Part shown: one piece after another, positions 5,918-12,273 of the stretch | How positions within the stretch are numbered: position 1 is the stretch's first letter | Layout: every line of letters starts with the position of its first letter | Source of the DNA: a virus | Strand: one strand, 5' to 3' | IMG/VR virus record: IMGVR_UViG_3300037258_000163 | Location: 1-28,748 of that record | Length of the DNA: 28,748 nt | Made by a program: the position numbers and the translations under genes | The notes under the pieces: model-generated | Databases searched by the model: none | The model's input: only the letters and a program-made list of their open reading frames with translations | Told to the model about the DNA's origin: nothing

Positions 5918-6093
5918 GCCTTAGCTGCCACCTTTGAGGAAGCATTAGGCACGAATACAACCAGAACTGCAGTCACTGCCGCGATAATCACTGAAACCCA
6001 GTGACTAGACGACGGGAACTGTGTTGTTACTACTGTTGCGATTACTCCTAGTAGTGTCATAATAAACTTCGCATACTGTGCTATTGTGTTCAC
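5914..6093 (-). CDS. Holin-like two-segment membrane protein (59 aa)
   Basis: A 59-codon gene starts at GTG overlapping the previous stop (GTGA). The product matches the common actinobacteriophage small holin pattern: AQYAKFIMTLLGVIATVVTT (about 5-24) as a first membrane segment, a short SSSHW turn, VSVIIAAVTAVLVVFVPN (33-50) as a second, then a short Lys/Ala tail. Two short hydrophobic helices with little polar sequence are typical of class II holins, which form the membrane lesion that releases the endolysin. The GH25 lysozyme lies 3.2 kb upstream in the same direction, not adjacent. Another possibility is a generic small membrane protein. Holin call moderate. Confidence 0.6.
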   Translation of the reverse strand: MNTIAQYAKFIMTLLGVIATVVTTQFPSSSHWVSVIIAAVTAVLVVFVPNASSKVAAKA

Positions 6094-6491
6094 TTGTCTG
6101 TCCAGTCCTTATCTGTTCTTCCGTATTTTGATCCCCATATGTCCCTGTATTCACCTTCAAGGCGCAATTCTATTTCCCTGACCCAGGCTTCGGCTTCAAC
6201 AATTTTTGCCTTAGCAGCAATGATGTCTTTATCCACTGAATCGTCAACTGTTGTAGCAAGGTTAACAGCACGTTGCCTAAGAATATGAAGGTATTTTTTA
6301 GCGGCGTCTTCAAGAACGACAGCCTCATCATGCAGGTACTTAAGCTGCTGAACAGTCTTGCCCTCAAGTTTCTTAGCCGCGTCATCAATAACCGATACAA
6401 CCTCGTCAACTGTCTTTTCAGCGTCATCTTTCAGATCTTCCAGGAAATCGGAAGCATTAACTTCCTTTCTGGGTGTCTTCTTCGCAGCCAT
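6090..6491 (-). CDS. Helical, coiled-coil protein of unknown function (133 aa)
   Basis: After a basic N-terminus (MAAKKTPRK) the product is almost wholly helical with heptad patterns (DFLEDLKDDAEKTVDEVVSV, AKAKIVEAEAWVREIELRL). It has no cysteine and no hydrophobic segment. It resembles small structural or scaffold-like phage proteins and lies just before the holin-like gene. ATG overlaps the upstream stop as TAATG and has AAGGAGA upstream. No family recognised. Confidence 0.7.
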   Translation of the reverse strand: MAAKKTPRKEVNASDFLEDLKDDAEKTVDEVVSVIDDAAKKLEGKTVQQLKYLHDEAVVLEDAAKKYLHILRQRAVNLATTVDDSVDKDIIAAKAKIVEAEAWVREIELRLEGEYRDIWGSKYGRTDKDWTDK

Positions 6492-6727
6492 TATACATTC
6501 TCCTTGTCCATAGGAGTTACATCAGCATATCCTGCTGATGTAGTTCTTCCATCGGGCGTTACTTTTGATGAAATTTCATTGAAACCATGCCATAGGCCGC
6601 TCATCTGCTTTCTCACCTGAACTGTTTCGGGACCAGCATTACACCAGTTCATGTTTGCTCTCTTGAATGTACCTTCAGTTGTGCCTTCCAGAAGTTCTGC
6701 ATTACAGCTTCTTGGCTTTGCGTACAT
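6491..6727 (-). CDS. Hypothetical protein (78 aa)
   Basis: The product contains two cysteines (SCNAELL and WCNAGPE), a Met/Lys segment (QVRKQMSGLWHGFNEISS) and a Thr/Pro-rich C-terminus (VTPDGRTTSAGYADVTP). I chose ATG at 6727 with GAGAGGA six bases upstream; an in-frame GTG at 6742, overlapping the previous stop as GTGA, would add five residues. No domain or membrane segment is visible. Unknown; sits with other small late-type proteins. Confidence 0.6.
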   Translation of the reverse strand: MYAKPRSCNAELLEGTTEGTFKRANMNWCNAGPETVQVRKQMSGLWHGFNEISSKVTPDGRTTSAGYADVTPMDKENV

Positions 6728-6738
6728 TTTAAATCCTC

Positions 6739-7092
6739 TCACCAGTTAGGAAGTGAAGGAATAGATGTTCCCTCAAAACCTGAAACCCTGCCGCTGAAAT
6801 CTGTTGTGTGTGCGTCACCAACATGCTCGTCAACGAAAGGATCTATAACATCACTTATAGTTTTTTCTTCTGTGTCATAGCCAAATCTTGGCGGCACAGA
6901 GTTCACTGTCATCTTAGTTCTTATCTCAGCATTTGTGGTAAGCAGATCCTGAGATAGCATAGCCTGAGCTACCTGTCTTTCCTCGAACGTGCCCACATTA
7001 AAGGCACGCTCATACGCCACACGGTCATTTGCGTTTACAAACCACGGGTGTGTGTAATCATACCTTGTATCAGGCAAATCCGGATTAATCAT
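6739..7092 (-). CDS. Hypothetical protein (117 aa)
   Basis: A soluble, mixed-composition protein that starts INPDLPDTRYDYTHPWF and has a helical middle (YERAFNVGTFEERQVAQAMLSQDLL) followed by a Gly/Asp/Pro-rich, probably extended C-terminal half (VPPRFGYDTEEK, VSGFEGTSIPSLPNW). No cysteine or membrane segment. Coupled on both sides (ATGA with the DUF1003-like gene, GTGA with the following gene). The extended C-terminus resembles virion-associated proteins, but this is only an impression. Confidence 0.65.
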   Translation of the reverse strand: MINPDLPDTRYDYTHPWFVNANDRVAYERAFNVGTFEERQVAQAMLSQDLLTTNAEIRTKMTVNSVPPRFGYDTEEKTISDVIDPFVDEHVGDAHTTDFSGRVSGFEGTSIPSLPNW

Positions 7093-7520
7093 TTTCCGCC
7101 AGTTATCTTTGAAAGAACCTCATCTTGCGCCATCAAATGCTTCTGCAATTCTGTTGCTTCATGAAGTATGGCTTCAGCATCATTATATGTCTGCGCCGCT
7201 CTTGCATCAGAAGCCTTTGACTGAATATTCTGCCCGACGATAATAATCGGCAGCAGTACTAGCTGGAGAAATTCTGATGAGCACCACAAGACTAATCCTG
7301 AAGGACCAGCCTTGATAGCAGTAGGCAAGCCGTACACGGCGAGCAATATAAACACGTAAGCACATATCATCGTGCCTACGATAGTTGTAATCCTCAGTCC
7401 AAGCCTGGCATTGAACCGCTGGAACTTGTTATTTTTCTGTATAACGTCTACTGATTTTACTGGTCCTTCAGTTTTCCGCTGCTCATGTCTTGGATGTGGT
7501 ACGTAATTATAAATACTCAT
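7089..7520 (-). CDS. DUF1003-like two-pass membrane protein
   Basis: The 143-residue protein has a polar N-terminus, two membrane segments at about 45-67 (TTIVGTMICAYVFILLAVYG) and 78-95 (GLVLWCSSEFLQLVLLPIIIV), then a cytoplasmic helical tail (ARAAQTYNDAEAILHEATELQKHL). The motif order, RFNARLGLRIT before segment one, SSEFLQLVLLPIIIVGQN after it and a long amphipathic helix at the end, matches DUF1003-type bacterial membrane proteins, whose biochemical role is unknown. ATGA overlaps at both ends. It may modify the host envelope during infection, by analogy only. Confidence 0.6.
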   Translation of the reverse strand: MSIYNYVPHPRHEQRKTEGPVKSVDVIQKNNKFQRFNARLGLRITTIVGTMICAYVFILLAVYGLPTAIKAGPSGLVLWCSSEFLQLVLLPIIIVGQNIQSKASDARAAQTYNDAEAILHEATELQKHLMAQDEVLSKITGGK

Positions 7521-7891
7521 TTAATATTCCTTACCATAGCTTCAGCGTGTGTTGCTCCGCCCAGCATAAAGTGTGCCAGTCTGTGATGTCCATCATCTAC
7601 CCAGGTCTTTCCTTTATGCCTCGTCATCTGAGGCGGTTCATTATTTCCTGGCGGTCTTATTCTGTCTCTTACCACTGAATGCTGAACTGTATGCAATTTG
7701 TTCAGCGGTACCATTTCTCTTGTAGCTGGTGATAAATCAGTAGCTGTCTTGTCATAAGCTCTGCCCGCTGAAGAATTTGGCTCATGAAATTTAAAGCCTA
7801 TATCTCCTGTATGCGCTTTTTCAGGCAGCGCTGACAGATTCGTGTTCAGATTCTGGCTGAACTGCTCTGGACTTAGGCTTTGCTGGCTCAT
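7517..7891 (-). CDS. Protein with ParB-like DGHHR motif, copy 1
   Basis: The 124-residue product has a polar N-terminus followed by VPLNKLHTVQHSVVRDRI (about 61-78) and KTWVDDGHHRLAHFMLGG (95-112). The pair 'VPLxxL... / (V)DGHHRL' is the layout of the ParB/Srx-like fold, in which the G-H-R box binds a nucleotide. In phages such modules often occur in fusion with MuF-type head proteins, but here it is free-standing. A second protein with the same motif is 0.5 kb upstream. Partition is unlikely without ParA or parS-like repeats. Start ATG 7891 overlaps a TAATG junction; a small membrane frame overlaps its first 71 bases. Confidence 0.65.
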   Translation of the reverse strand: MSQQSLSPEQFSQNLNTNLSALPEKAHTGDIGFKFHEPNSSAGRAYDKTATDLSPATREMVPLNKLHTVQHSVVRDRIRPPGNNEPPQMTRHKGKTWVDDGHHRLAHFMLGGATHAEAMVRNIK

Positions 7892-7976
7892 TATTGAGTC
7901 TTTTCTCCGCTATCGTCAGCAGCACTAGCAGTAAACTTACTGATCCAAGGATAGCAGTTATCAGCCCCAACGTCAA
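7821..7976 (-). CDS. Possible small membrane protein in an overlapping frame (51 aa)
   Basis: Starting at TTG with GGAGG eight bases upstream, this frame encodes a 51-residue product with one long hydrophobic segment at about 3-22 (LGLITAILGSVSLLLVLLTI) followed by a charged tail (AEKRLNNEPAKPKSR). The segment is too coherent to be easily accidental. It competes with a second frame (7891-8016) across the same DNA and overlaps the 5' end of the DGHHR protein gene by 71 bases. Small one-segment proteins are frequent in this window. If translated it would be a membrane micro-protein of unknown role. Confidence 0.45.
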   Translation of the reverse strand: MTLGLITAILGSVSLLLVLLTIAEKRLNNEPAKPKSRAVQPESEHESVSAA

Positions 7977-8016
7977 TAGTATTTCCTCCACACATATGCG
8001 CCCCTCCCGTTTTCAT
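7891..8016 (-). CDS. Possible 41-codon gene in the alternative frame
   Basis: This frame begins at an ATG overlapping the upstream stop (ATGA) and ends in TAATG at the next gene, the junction style of nearly all genuine genes here. The product, containing HMCGGN and CYPWISKF, has two cysteines but otherwise no feature. An internal ATG at 7995 has GGGAGGGG seven bases upstream. Gene order favours this frame, protein quality favours the hydrophobic frame at 7821-7976; both may be translated. Confidence 0.35.
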   Translation of the reverse strand: MKTGGAHMCGGNTIDVGADNCYPWISKFTASAADDSGEKTQ

Positions 8017-8477
8017 CGGTATATGTTCCTGTCCTTAGCTGATGACTTGAACTGACTGTCGTGCAGGTAATCCCACTCCCCTACTACGTGATGAGCTTTA
8101 CCTTCCCATGCAACGGGATTCTTGCCTGTTTCCTTGTATGCTAGTGCTCTGTGGTGACCGTCTGGAATCATCTCAGTCGGCTTACCTGGTCTGCTGATGA
8201 GAATGATAGGTTTTATGTCCTCTCCTGCCTCTATCTTCTTCACAAACCTGTCAACATGTGACTTTTCTTTAGAAGCTTTCCATACTCTTTCATCATCCCA
8301 GTCAATTCTTGACAGGGGAACTTTCTTAGGGCCTTTCCAGTCCACATTTCTTACCCATTGCAGGGCCTCAGGAGGATAATCCTGCGTTAACTGAGCATAT
8401 ACTCTGTCAGCATCAGTCTTATCATTGTGCCTGCCTTTGCGAAATTGCAGGTGGCTTAACTGCTGTGTGGATGTCAT
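8013..8477 (-). CDS. ParB/Srx-like fold protein with DGHHR motif, copy 2
   Basis: The 154-residue product shows the fold more fully than its neighbour: KKVPLSRIDWDDERVW (about 51-66), SHVDRFVKKIEAGEDIKPII (73-92), then EMIPDGHHRALAYKETG (102-118), the phosphate-binding G-H-R box of ParB-like domains. There is no helix-turn-helix, so a DNA-partition role is improbable. Similar modules in actinophages are usually fused to MuF head proteins or toxin-like regions. Ends overlap the next ATG as ATGA. Could act as a nucleotide-dependent enzyme (CTPase- or kinase-like) by family analogy; not demonstrable here. Confidence 0.7.
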   Translation of the reverse strand: MTSTQQLSHLQFRKGRHNDKTDADRVYAQLTQDYPPEALQWVRNVDWKGPKKVPLSRIDWDDERVWKASKEKSHVDRFVKKIEAGEDIKPIILISRPGKPTEMIPDGHHRALAYKETGKNPVAWEGKAHHVVGEWDYLHDSQFKSSAKDRNIYR

Positions 8478-8716
8478 CGTGGTGTTCCTGAACTTACTCC
8501 TGTATTTGTACCTGACACTCCGTAACCATACAGAGAACCTGCTGGAGTTGGTGTGCCATAATCTCCTAATGGTCCCAGGTAGCCATTATCACCAGTTGGC
8601 TGCATAACCTCAACAGGCAGTGTATGAAACTGCTGAGGCGATACATTCCTGGTTCTTGGACTTACAGCATCTCCGTAGTGAAGATTTTCTGCTGTTGGCC
8701 CGACGCTGGCTCTCAT
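8474..8716 (-). CDS. Gly/Pro/Tyr-rich small protein (80 aa)
   Basis: A low-complexity product with little predicted helix: a short polar start (MRASVGPTAENLHYGDAV), a segment with PQQFHTLPVEVMQP, then a Gly/Thr/Pro/Tyr-rich C-terminus (GPLGDYGTPTPAG, YGYGVSGTNTGVSSG). Such sequence is usual for flexible linkers or virion-surface tails. ATG overlaps the previous stop as ATGA with GGAGCGAA before it. No family recognised. Confidence 0.6.
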   Translation of the reverse strand: MRASVGPTAENLHYGDAVSPRTRNVSPQQFHTLPVEVMQPTGDNGYLGPLGDYGTPTPAGSLYGYGVSGTNTGVSSGTPR

Positions 8717-9267
8717 TTCGCTCCGGTTGCGGCCTTTAGTATATTAGCATTCTTGTTTGAACTCTTCCTGGCGAAATTGTGTGCCTTAACAGCCATCTTA
8801 AGGAACTGCGGGCCAAGATTTTTCTTTTGTTTTGCCTGACCAGAAGAAGCTGCATTCATATTTCCGACGATCTTATTTCTTGCTTGATTCGCCGGGCTTA
8901 ATGTCCCTCCAGGGTGTTTAGCCTGAGATGGTACCGGGCTTCCTGCTTTTAACGCGGCATTATGTGCCGATCTCCAGGAAGAAGGATGACCTGTTCCCAT
9001 TACCTGCCCAGTGTTGTATCCGCCAATAGAAGGAGTATACTGAACATTTGGTTTTGCCGGAATTTTACGACTTGGCCCATGAGTATTAAGCGCAGTTCTG
9101 TTGTTAAAGGCAGAACTGCTCACCAGGTTAACTTTAGGGGCAGAAAACTGTTGAGCATTCATGTTACCGCCTTGTGCGGGCGGTCTTACCCGGTTAGGCT
9201 GTCCAAATGTAGATGGCTTAGCCTTAGCTGCCTGCTTAGTTGCAAAATAATTTGCGTTTCCTGCCAT
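8713..9267 (-). CDS. Basic low-complexity protein (184 aa)
   Basis: The product is rich in Ala, Asn, Gln, Lys and Pro, with basic stretches throughout (KQAAKAKPSTFGQPNRVRPP; KKNLGPQFLKMAVKAHNFARK) and a lysine-rich C-terminal helix. It has no cysteine or hydrophobic segment. The charge suggests nucleic-acid binding, for example DNA packing in the head or condensation, but there is no recognisable domain. Good ribosome site GGAAGTAAA before ATG; 9 bases after the lysozyme stop. Unknown. Confidence 0.65.
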   Translation of the reverse strand: MAGNANYFATKQAAKAKPSTFGQPNRVRPPAQGGNMNAQQFSAPKVNLVSSSAFNNRTALNTHGPSRKIPAKPNVQYTPSIGGYNTGQVMGTGHPSSWRSAHNAALKAGSPVPSQAKHPGGTLSPANQARNKIVGNMNAASSGQAKQKKNLGPQFLKMAVKAHNFARKSSNKNANILKAATGAK

Positions 9268-9276
9268 TTTACTTCC

Positions 9277-9864
9277 TTATACTAAGGTACAGAATTTCTC
9301 TAGTTCTGCTTGCGTACCGTTGAATATGTCTCTGTCCAGACCTGTGCCAACGTTCTGCCAGAATGTCCATGATTTCCACGGCTTAGGAACAGTTGGCTGA
9401 TTCACATCATAGTTAGCTATCCACAGGTCATGCTTTTCAAGTCCTGCACAGTATCCTTCCTCCGCAAAATAAGGATACGTGTAAACTAAGATTCTGTGAC
9501 CTGGCAGAATCTTCTCAACTTCATGAATCCAGTCGATAGCCCATGCCGCAACATATGAAGGAGTCATAGAGTATGAAGCTTCAAGATCGAGTACAAAGTT
9601 ATCGCTGGGGAGTAATCCCTGCTTTTTCACGGTCTCACAGAAGAATCCTGACTGATCCACTGAAGGCACATCTGCATGAGCAAAATGATAGGCGAACCTG
9701 AATACATCAAGAGTCTTCATCCTCTCCCAGTTAGCAGCAAACGTTGGGTCCTGAAAGTTGTTACTCTCTGTAGCCTTTGTGCTGCCGAAAGATATTGCGC
9801 CCTTCCACGCGGCCCAGTTAAAATCTCCCTGCCACGCACTTACATCAATTCCTTTAACTGGCAT
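9277..9864 (-). CDS. GH25-family lysozyme (endolysin)
   Basis: The 195-residue protein is a single GH25 (Lyz1/cellosyl-type) muramidase domain, which cuts the MurNAc-GlcNAc bond of peptidoglycan. It starts GIDVSAWQG (5-13, first catalytic-site Asp7), continues FGSTKATESNNFQDP (26-40), FAYHFAHA (57-64), FVLDLEAS (90-97, with the acid/base pair Asp93 and Glu95), ILVYTYPYF, DLWIANYD and FWQNV, all family hallmarks. There is no signal peptide, so it needs a holin; a candidate lies at 5914-6093. No wall-binding domain is fused, which is short for an actinophage lysin; the LysM protein at the left edge might complement it. Start ATG overlaps the HNH gene's end by 11 bases. Confidence 0.92.
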   Translation of the reverse strand: MPVKGIDVSAWQGDFNWAAWKGAISFGSTKATESNNFQDPTFAANWERMKTLDVFRFAYHFAHADVPSVDQSGFFCETVKKQGLLPSDNFVLDLEASYSMTPSYVAAWAIDWIHEVEKILPGHRILVYTYPYFAEEGYCAGLEKHDLWIANYDVNQPTVPKPWKSWTFWQNVGTGLDRDIFNGTQAELEKFCTLV

Positions 9865-10156
9865 CTGCCAATTGTCCTTTCCAGCTTGTATTATTACTTC
9901 GAGCTAAATTGCACGTTCTGCACGATGGCTGCCCATTATGATAAGCATATGGGCCACCAGGATCTTTCCTGTCCTGCTCCAGCGTGTCGTACGTAAGCAT
10001 AGTTCCGCAATGAACACAGTTCACATTAGGAACAGGATGAGTCATATCATGTTCAAACTGCGGATCAGCCAGCATCTTTTCCTTGCGGCGTTTTCTGTCA
10101 TACGAAGAACCTCTTGGATCTGTTCTTCCTGGTCTTCCTCCAGCGCGAACAGCCAT
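9854..10156 (-). CDS. HNH-type zinc nuclease-like protein
   Basis: The 100-residue protein has a basic N-terminus (GRPGRTDPRGSSYDRKRRKEK) and a compact domain with CVHCG (47-51), LEQDRKDPGGPYAYHNGQP and CRTCNLARSNN (79-89). This is the layout of the small actinophage HNH family (CxxC...DRxxPGGxY...NxxPxCxxCNxxR), nicking or cutting DNA in packaging or homing. The first His of HNH is replaced or shifted (EQDRKDPGG), so activity is not certain. TAATG overlap with the upstream gene. Not next to a terminase, so a packaging role cannot be argued from context. Confidence 0.7.
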   Translation of the reverse strand: MAVRAGGRPGRTDPRGSSYDRKRRKEKMLADPQFEHDMTHPVPNVNCVHCGTMLTYDTLEQDRKDPGGPYAYHNGQPSCRTCNLARSNNTSWKGQLADAS

Positions 10157-10746
10157 TACATTGCATACCTTGGAAGCATCTTCTGCTTTCTTGCCACAGA
10201 ATCAGGGTCATTGATAACTACTGGGTTTTTAGCCACAGAAACTCCGTACTGCTTGTAAAGATTCATCTGCTCTGGCGCGGAAAGCCCTGCTGTCTTGCCC
10301 ATGTGAGCTAACCTTTCCACTGGATTACCTGTTGGGCAGAATCTGTCTACGTACATCAGGCCATTCTGAACGACAGCCTTAGATTCAGCTACCATCATCA
10401 TGTCAGGATTAATAGACTTGCCTTCCCAGAAATAATCTGATGCATCTATCTTCGCTCCTTTGTGTACTCCGCGCTGATAAGAACGCTGGGTAAGTTTTTC
10501 CTGTACATTTTCTAAAAGCTTATCTTCCTGGCGATTTATAATTGTGCCAAGATAACCATCTGGATACTCTGCCTGCGGAATTCTTCCCTGTGAGGCTCTG
10601 GCAGCATCTAAAGGACTATGATACTGAATTGCGCCTGCTGATCCTGCTCTTGCGCCAGTTCTTCCGCCACCACCCGTAGTTGTGCCACCAGGAGCTACAG
10701 CCCCAGGTTCGCCACCACTTTGAGTTACCCACCAATTTGCAGGCAT
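10156..10746 (-). CDS. Hypothetical protein with Gly-rich N-terminus (196 aa)
   Basis: An N-terminal segment rich in Gly, Ala and Thr (residues 10-40, GGTTTGGGGRTGARAG) precedes a more globular part with DYFWEGKSINPDMMMVAESKAVVQNG (103-128), YVDRFCPTGNPVERLAHMG and a C-terminal basic end (ARKQKMLPRYAM). No hydrophobic segment or metal site. Flexible Gly-rich leaders on phage proteins are common in virion components, but no family is recognised. Coupled by TAATG at both ends. Confidence 0.6.
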   Translation of the reverse strand: MPANWWVTQSGGEPGAVAPGGTTTGGGGRTGARAGSAGAIQYHSPLDAARASQGRIPQAEYPDGYLGTIINRQEDKLLENVQEKLTQRSYQRGVHKGAKIDASDYFWEGKSINPDMMMVAESKAVVQNGLMYVDRFCPTGNPVERLAHMGKTAGLSAPEQMNLYKQYGVSVAKNPVVINDPDSVARKQKMLPRYAM

Positions 10747-10919
10747 TATCTCGCCTTCGCAGTTCCTTTATCTGTTCTGCAACTCCAGCATAAAGTAGCA
10801 GGATTTCTGCCTATCACTGTAGCTGCATCATCTCCGGCCACGCTTTTATTACACCAAGCGCATTTACTGTGATCATGTCCAGTACCCTGGGAAAATGATT
10901 CTTTTCTGCTGTCACTCAT
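10746..10919 (-). CDS. Small zinc-finger protein (57 aa)
   Basis: This 57-codon gene fills the space between two larger ones, with ATG right after the upstream TAA and a TAATG junction at its end. The product has HDHSKCAWCNKSV (15-27) and LCWSCRTDKG (43-52): two CxxC pairs 20 residues apart, typical of a treble-clef or zinc-ribbon knuckle. The ends are polar and basic. It would bind one zinc ion; target unknown. Confidence 0.7.
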   Translation of the reverse strand: MSDSRKESFSQGTGHDHSKCAWCNKSVAGDDAATVIGRNPATLCWSCRTDKGTAKAR

Positions 10920-11255
10920 TTAATTCTGTCCCATCATCCCAGCTTTTCTTGCAGCCTCAAAATGCTCTGATCTTCCAGTTACAGTAGCTCCTGGAGTTAT
11001 CTTCTTTCTCAGATTTCTCTGCTCACCCTCATGATGATCAGCACCCTGAAGGTAATGCTTAGCATTAGAGTTGTGTTCCTCTTTCTGCCATCCTTCAGTA
11101 GCACTATTAGCCTTATGGCGCTGCTTTTTCGCCCGGTCAATATGCACATACTCCTGGCGTCTGTGTTCTTCATGGGCTGCCATATGCGGAGTTTGCATAT
11201 GTCCCATCTGAAAAGACTCAGTTCTGGTATCAGCGGGCTTAGAGTGCTTGCCCAT
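10920..11255 (-). CDS. His/Gln/Lys-rich protein (111 aa)
   Basis: The product has an unusual composition, with about fifteen His, many Lys/Arg/Glu and several Met in a repeated HM spacing (GHMQTPHMAAHEEHRR, KHYLQGADHHEGEQ). It looks helical and highly charged. Possible roles are metal or nucleic-acid binding. No cysteine, membrane segment or known domain. Start ATG overlaps the preceding stop region closely. Unknown family. Confidence 0.6.
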   Translation of the reverse strand: MGKHSKPADTRTESFQMGHMQTPHMAAHEEHRRQEYVHIDRAKKQRHKANSATEGWQKEEHNSNAKHYLQGADHHEGEQRNLRKKITPGATVTGRSEHFEAARKAGMMGQN

Positions 11256-11602
11256 TACATACCTTGCTTATAAGCTTCTCTTGAGCGGAAATCTCTTACG
11301 CCAACTGCTGACTTCATAGTCTTTACATTACGTGTCTGAAGACCTGCATCTGCGGCATTTGCCTTATACAGAGTTGCTGTTACATGACATGATGGCCCAT
11401 TGGCCTCATTAATCATCGTTGCGCTTCTGTGACCGCCAGTTCTCCCTGTTGGTGAAGCACCACGGCCTTTAGTCTTCTTTGATACTGAAGTTGTGTAAGC
11501 ACTTGGCCTGCCCGAAAGATTCAGCAGTCCGTGAATAGCACTCTCTCCCATCTGATCGAACTTAGGCTCATCAGTACGGGATCTTTCCATTGTCTTTGCC
11601 AT
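11255..11602 (-). CDS. Basic hypothetical protein (115 aa)
   Basis: The product is basic, with a Ser/Thr/Lys-rich centre (YTTSVSKKTKGRGASPTGRTGGHRS) and a C-terminal part containing CHVTATLYKANAADAGLQTR and a run of basic residues (KSAVGVRDFRSREAYK). I start at ATG 11602, which overlaps the previous stop as TAATG; an in-frame ATG at 11647 lies inside the upstream gene and is less likely. The flexible basic make-up is like the other proteins of this block. No family recognised. Confidence 0.6.
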   Translation of the reverse strand: MAKTMERSRTDEPKFDQMGESAIHGLLNLSGRPSAYTTSVSKKTKGRGASPTGRTGGHRSATMINEANGPSCHVTATLYKANAADAGLQTRNVKTMKSAVGVRDFRSREAYKQGM

Positions 11603-11925
11603 TATGCGGCCAATCTTGTCTGAAAGGAGGGATTTAACGCGCCCCATGTTGAGGCAGAAGAACCATTCTGATCTGCAATCTGGCCTGCTGGTGTCTGTCT
11701 TGCAGCATCAGCAGCAGAATTGCCATTCCCAGGATGATAGCCAGAAATCTGTGAAGCATCAAGTACAGAGGCAGGATGAAAACCCATAGTAGTATAGGCA
11801 TCACTTTTTGCGGGCTGATTCATAGAGCTAGCTACATCTTTAGTCCCGGTCATTCCAGCATTAAAATGTGCTGTCCTGCCAGAATCTGGTGATGGGCTTG
11901 CTGCTGGCCCCGCTGAAGAAATCAT
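11602..11925 (-). CDS. Ser/Ala/Gly-rich hypothetical protein (107 aa)
   Basis: The product is low in hydrophobic residues and rich in Ala, Ser, Gly, Thr and Pro throughout, with short motifs such as GFHPASVLDASQISGYHPGNG. No recognisable domain, cysteine or membrane segment; probably extended or disordered. It is coupled to the SpoVS-like gene by TAATG and to the next by TAATG. Unknown; perhaps a virion-associated flexible protein. Confidence 0.55.
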   Translation of the reverse strand: MISSAGPAASPSPDSGRTAHFNAGMTGTKDVASSMNQPAKSDAYTTMGFHPASVLDASQISGYHPGNGNSAADAARQTPAGQIADQNGSSASTWGALNPSFQTRLAA

Positions 11926-12197
11926 TAGCTCTCATCTACTAGAATTTTGAACACCATGCCTGTGATCTCACCATCAGGCATAGTAACATCTATGAATCCT
12001 GGCCTCATGCTCAGAATATAACCTCTTGGTGCTACCAGACCACCTGCTATGGCAACAGCTTTCACTGCCTGATTGTTGGCAGCAGCACCTATTGCCCGCA
12101 AAACGATCTTCTTGCCGTTGTATACTCCATGTGCTATTGCTGATCCTAGTGCTGTTGCGGATGAACTTCCTTTTACCCGCAGTACTGTGTCTTCCAT
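11925..12197 (-). CDS. SpoVS-family (Alba-like) protein
   Basis: The 90-residue protein matches SpoVS along its full length: an opening TVLRVKGSSSATALGSAI (4-21) corresponds to the LKVSxxSxxxxVAGALA stretch, then LRAIGAAANNQAVKAVAI (33-50) and GGLVAPRGYILSMRPGF (52-68), equivalent to the invariant AIGAGAxNQAVKAVAIARGFVAPxGxDLxxxPxF box, and a final beta segment (MVFKILVD). SpoVS is a sporulation-stage protein of Bacillus and a widespread small protein with an Alba-like fold proposed to bind nucleic acid. It is the first gene after a gap with an inverted repeat, and precedes the left-hand block; a regulatory or nucleoid role there is inference. Confidence 0.9.
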   Translation of the reverse strand: MEDTVLRVKGSSSATALGSAIAHGVYNGKKIVLRAIGAAANNQAVKAVAIAGGLVAPRGYILSMRPGFIDVTMPDGEITGMVFKILVDES

Positions 12198-12218
12198 GTA
12201 ATACCTTCTTCGTGATGC

Positions 12219-12251
12219 CTCTTAGAGTTCCGTTAAATGTTCTTCTAAGAG
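12219..12251 (-). promoter_or_regulatory. Inverted repeat in the gap before the SpoVS-like gene
   Basis: In the 76-base gap 12198-12273, CTCTTAGA (12219-12226) and TCTAAGAG (12244-12251) form an eight-base perfect inverted repeat around a 17-base spacer. The stem is AT-rich with no T-run, so it is a weak terminator; the symmetry is more like an operator for a dimeric regulator or a weak attenuator. This is the widest gap between 12 and 23 kb and marks the boundary between the nuclease block and the SpoVS-led block. I see no convincing promoter: TATAGT occurs near 12280 without a good -35 partner. Confidence 0.4.
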
Positions 12252-12273
12252 CTTATCACAAAAACCACCCACA

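Noticed and set aside
7517-8477. Plasmid-type partition locus from ParB-like domains
   Set aside because: No helix-turn-helix, no ParA and no parS-like repeats; motif is shared with many non-partition enzymes.
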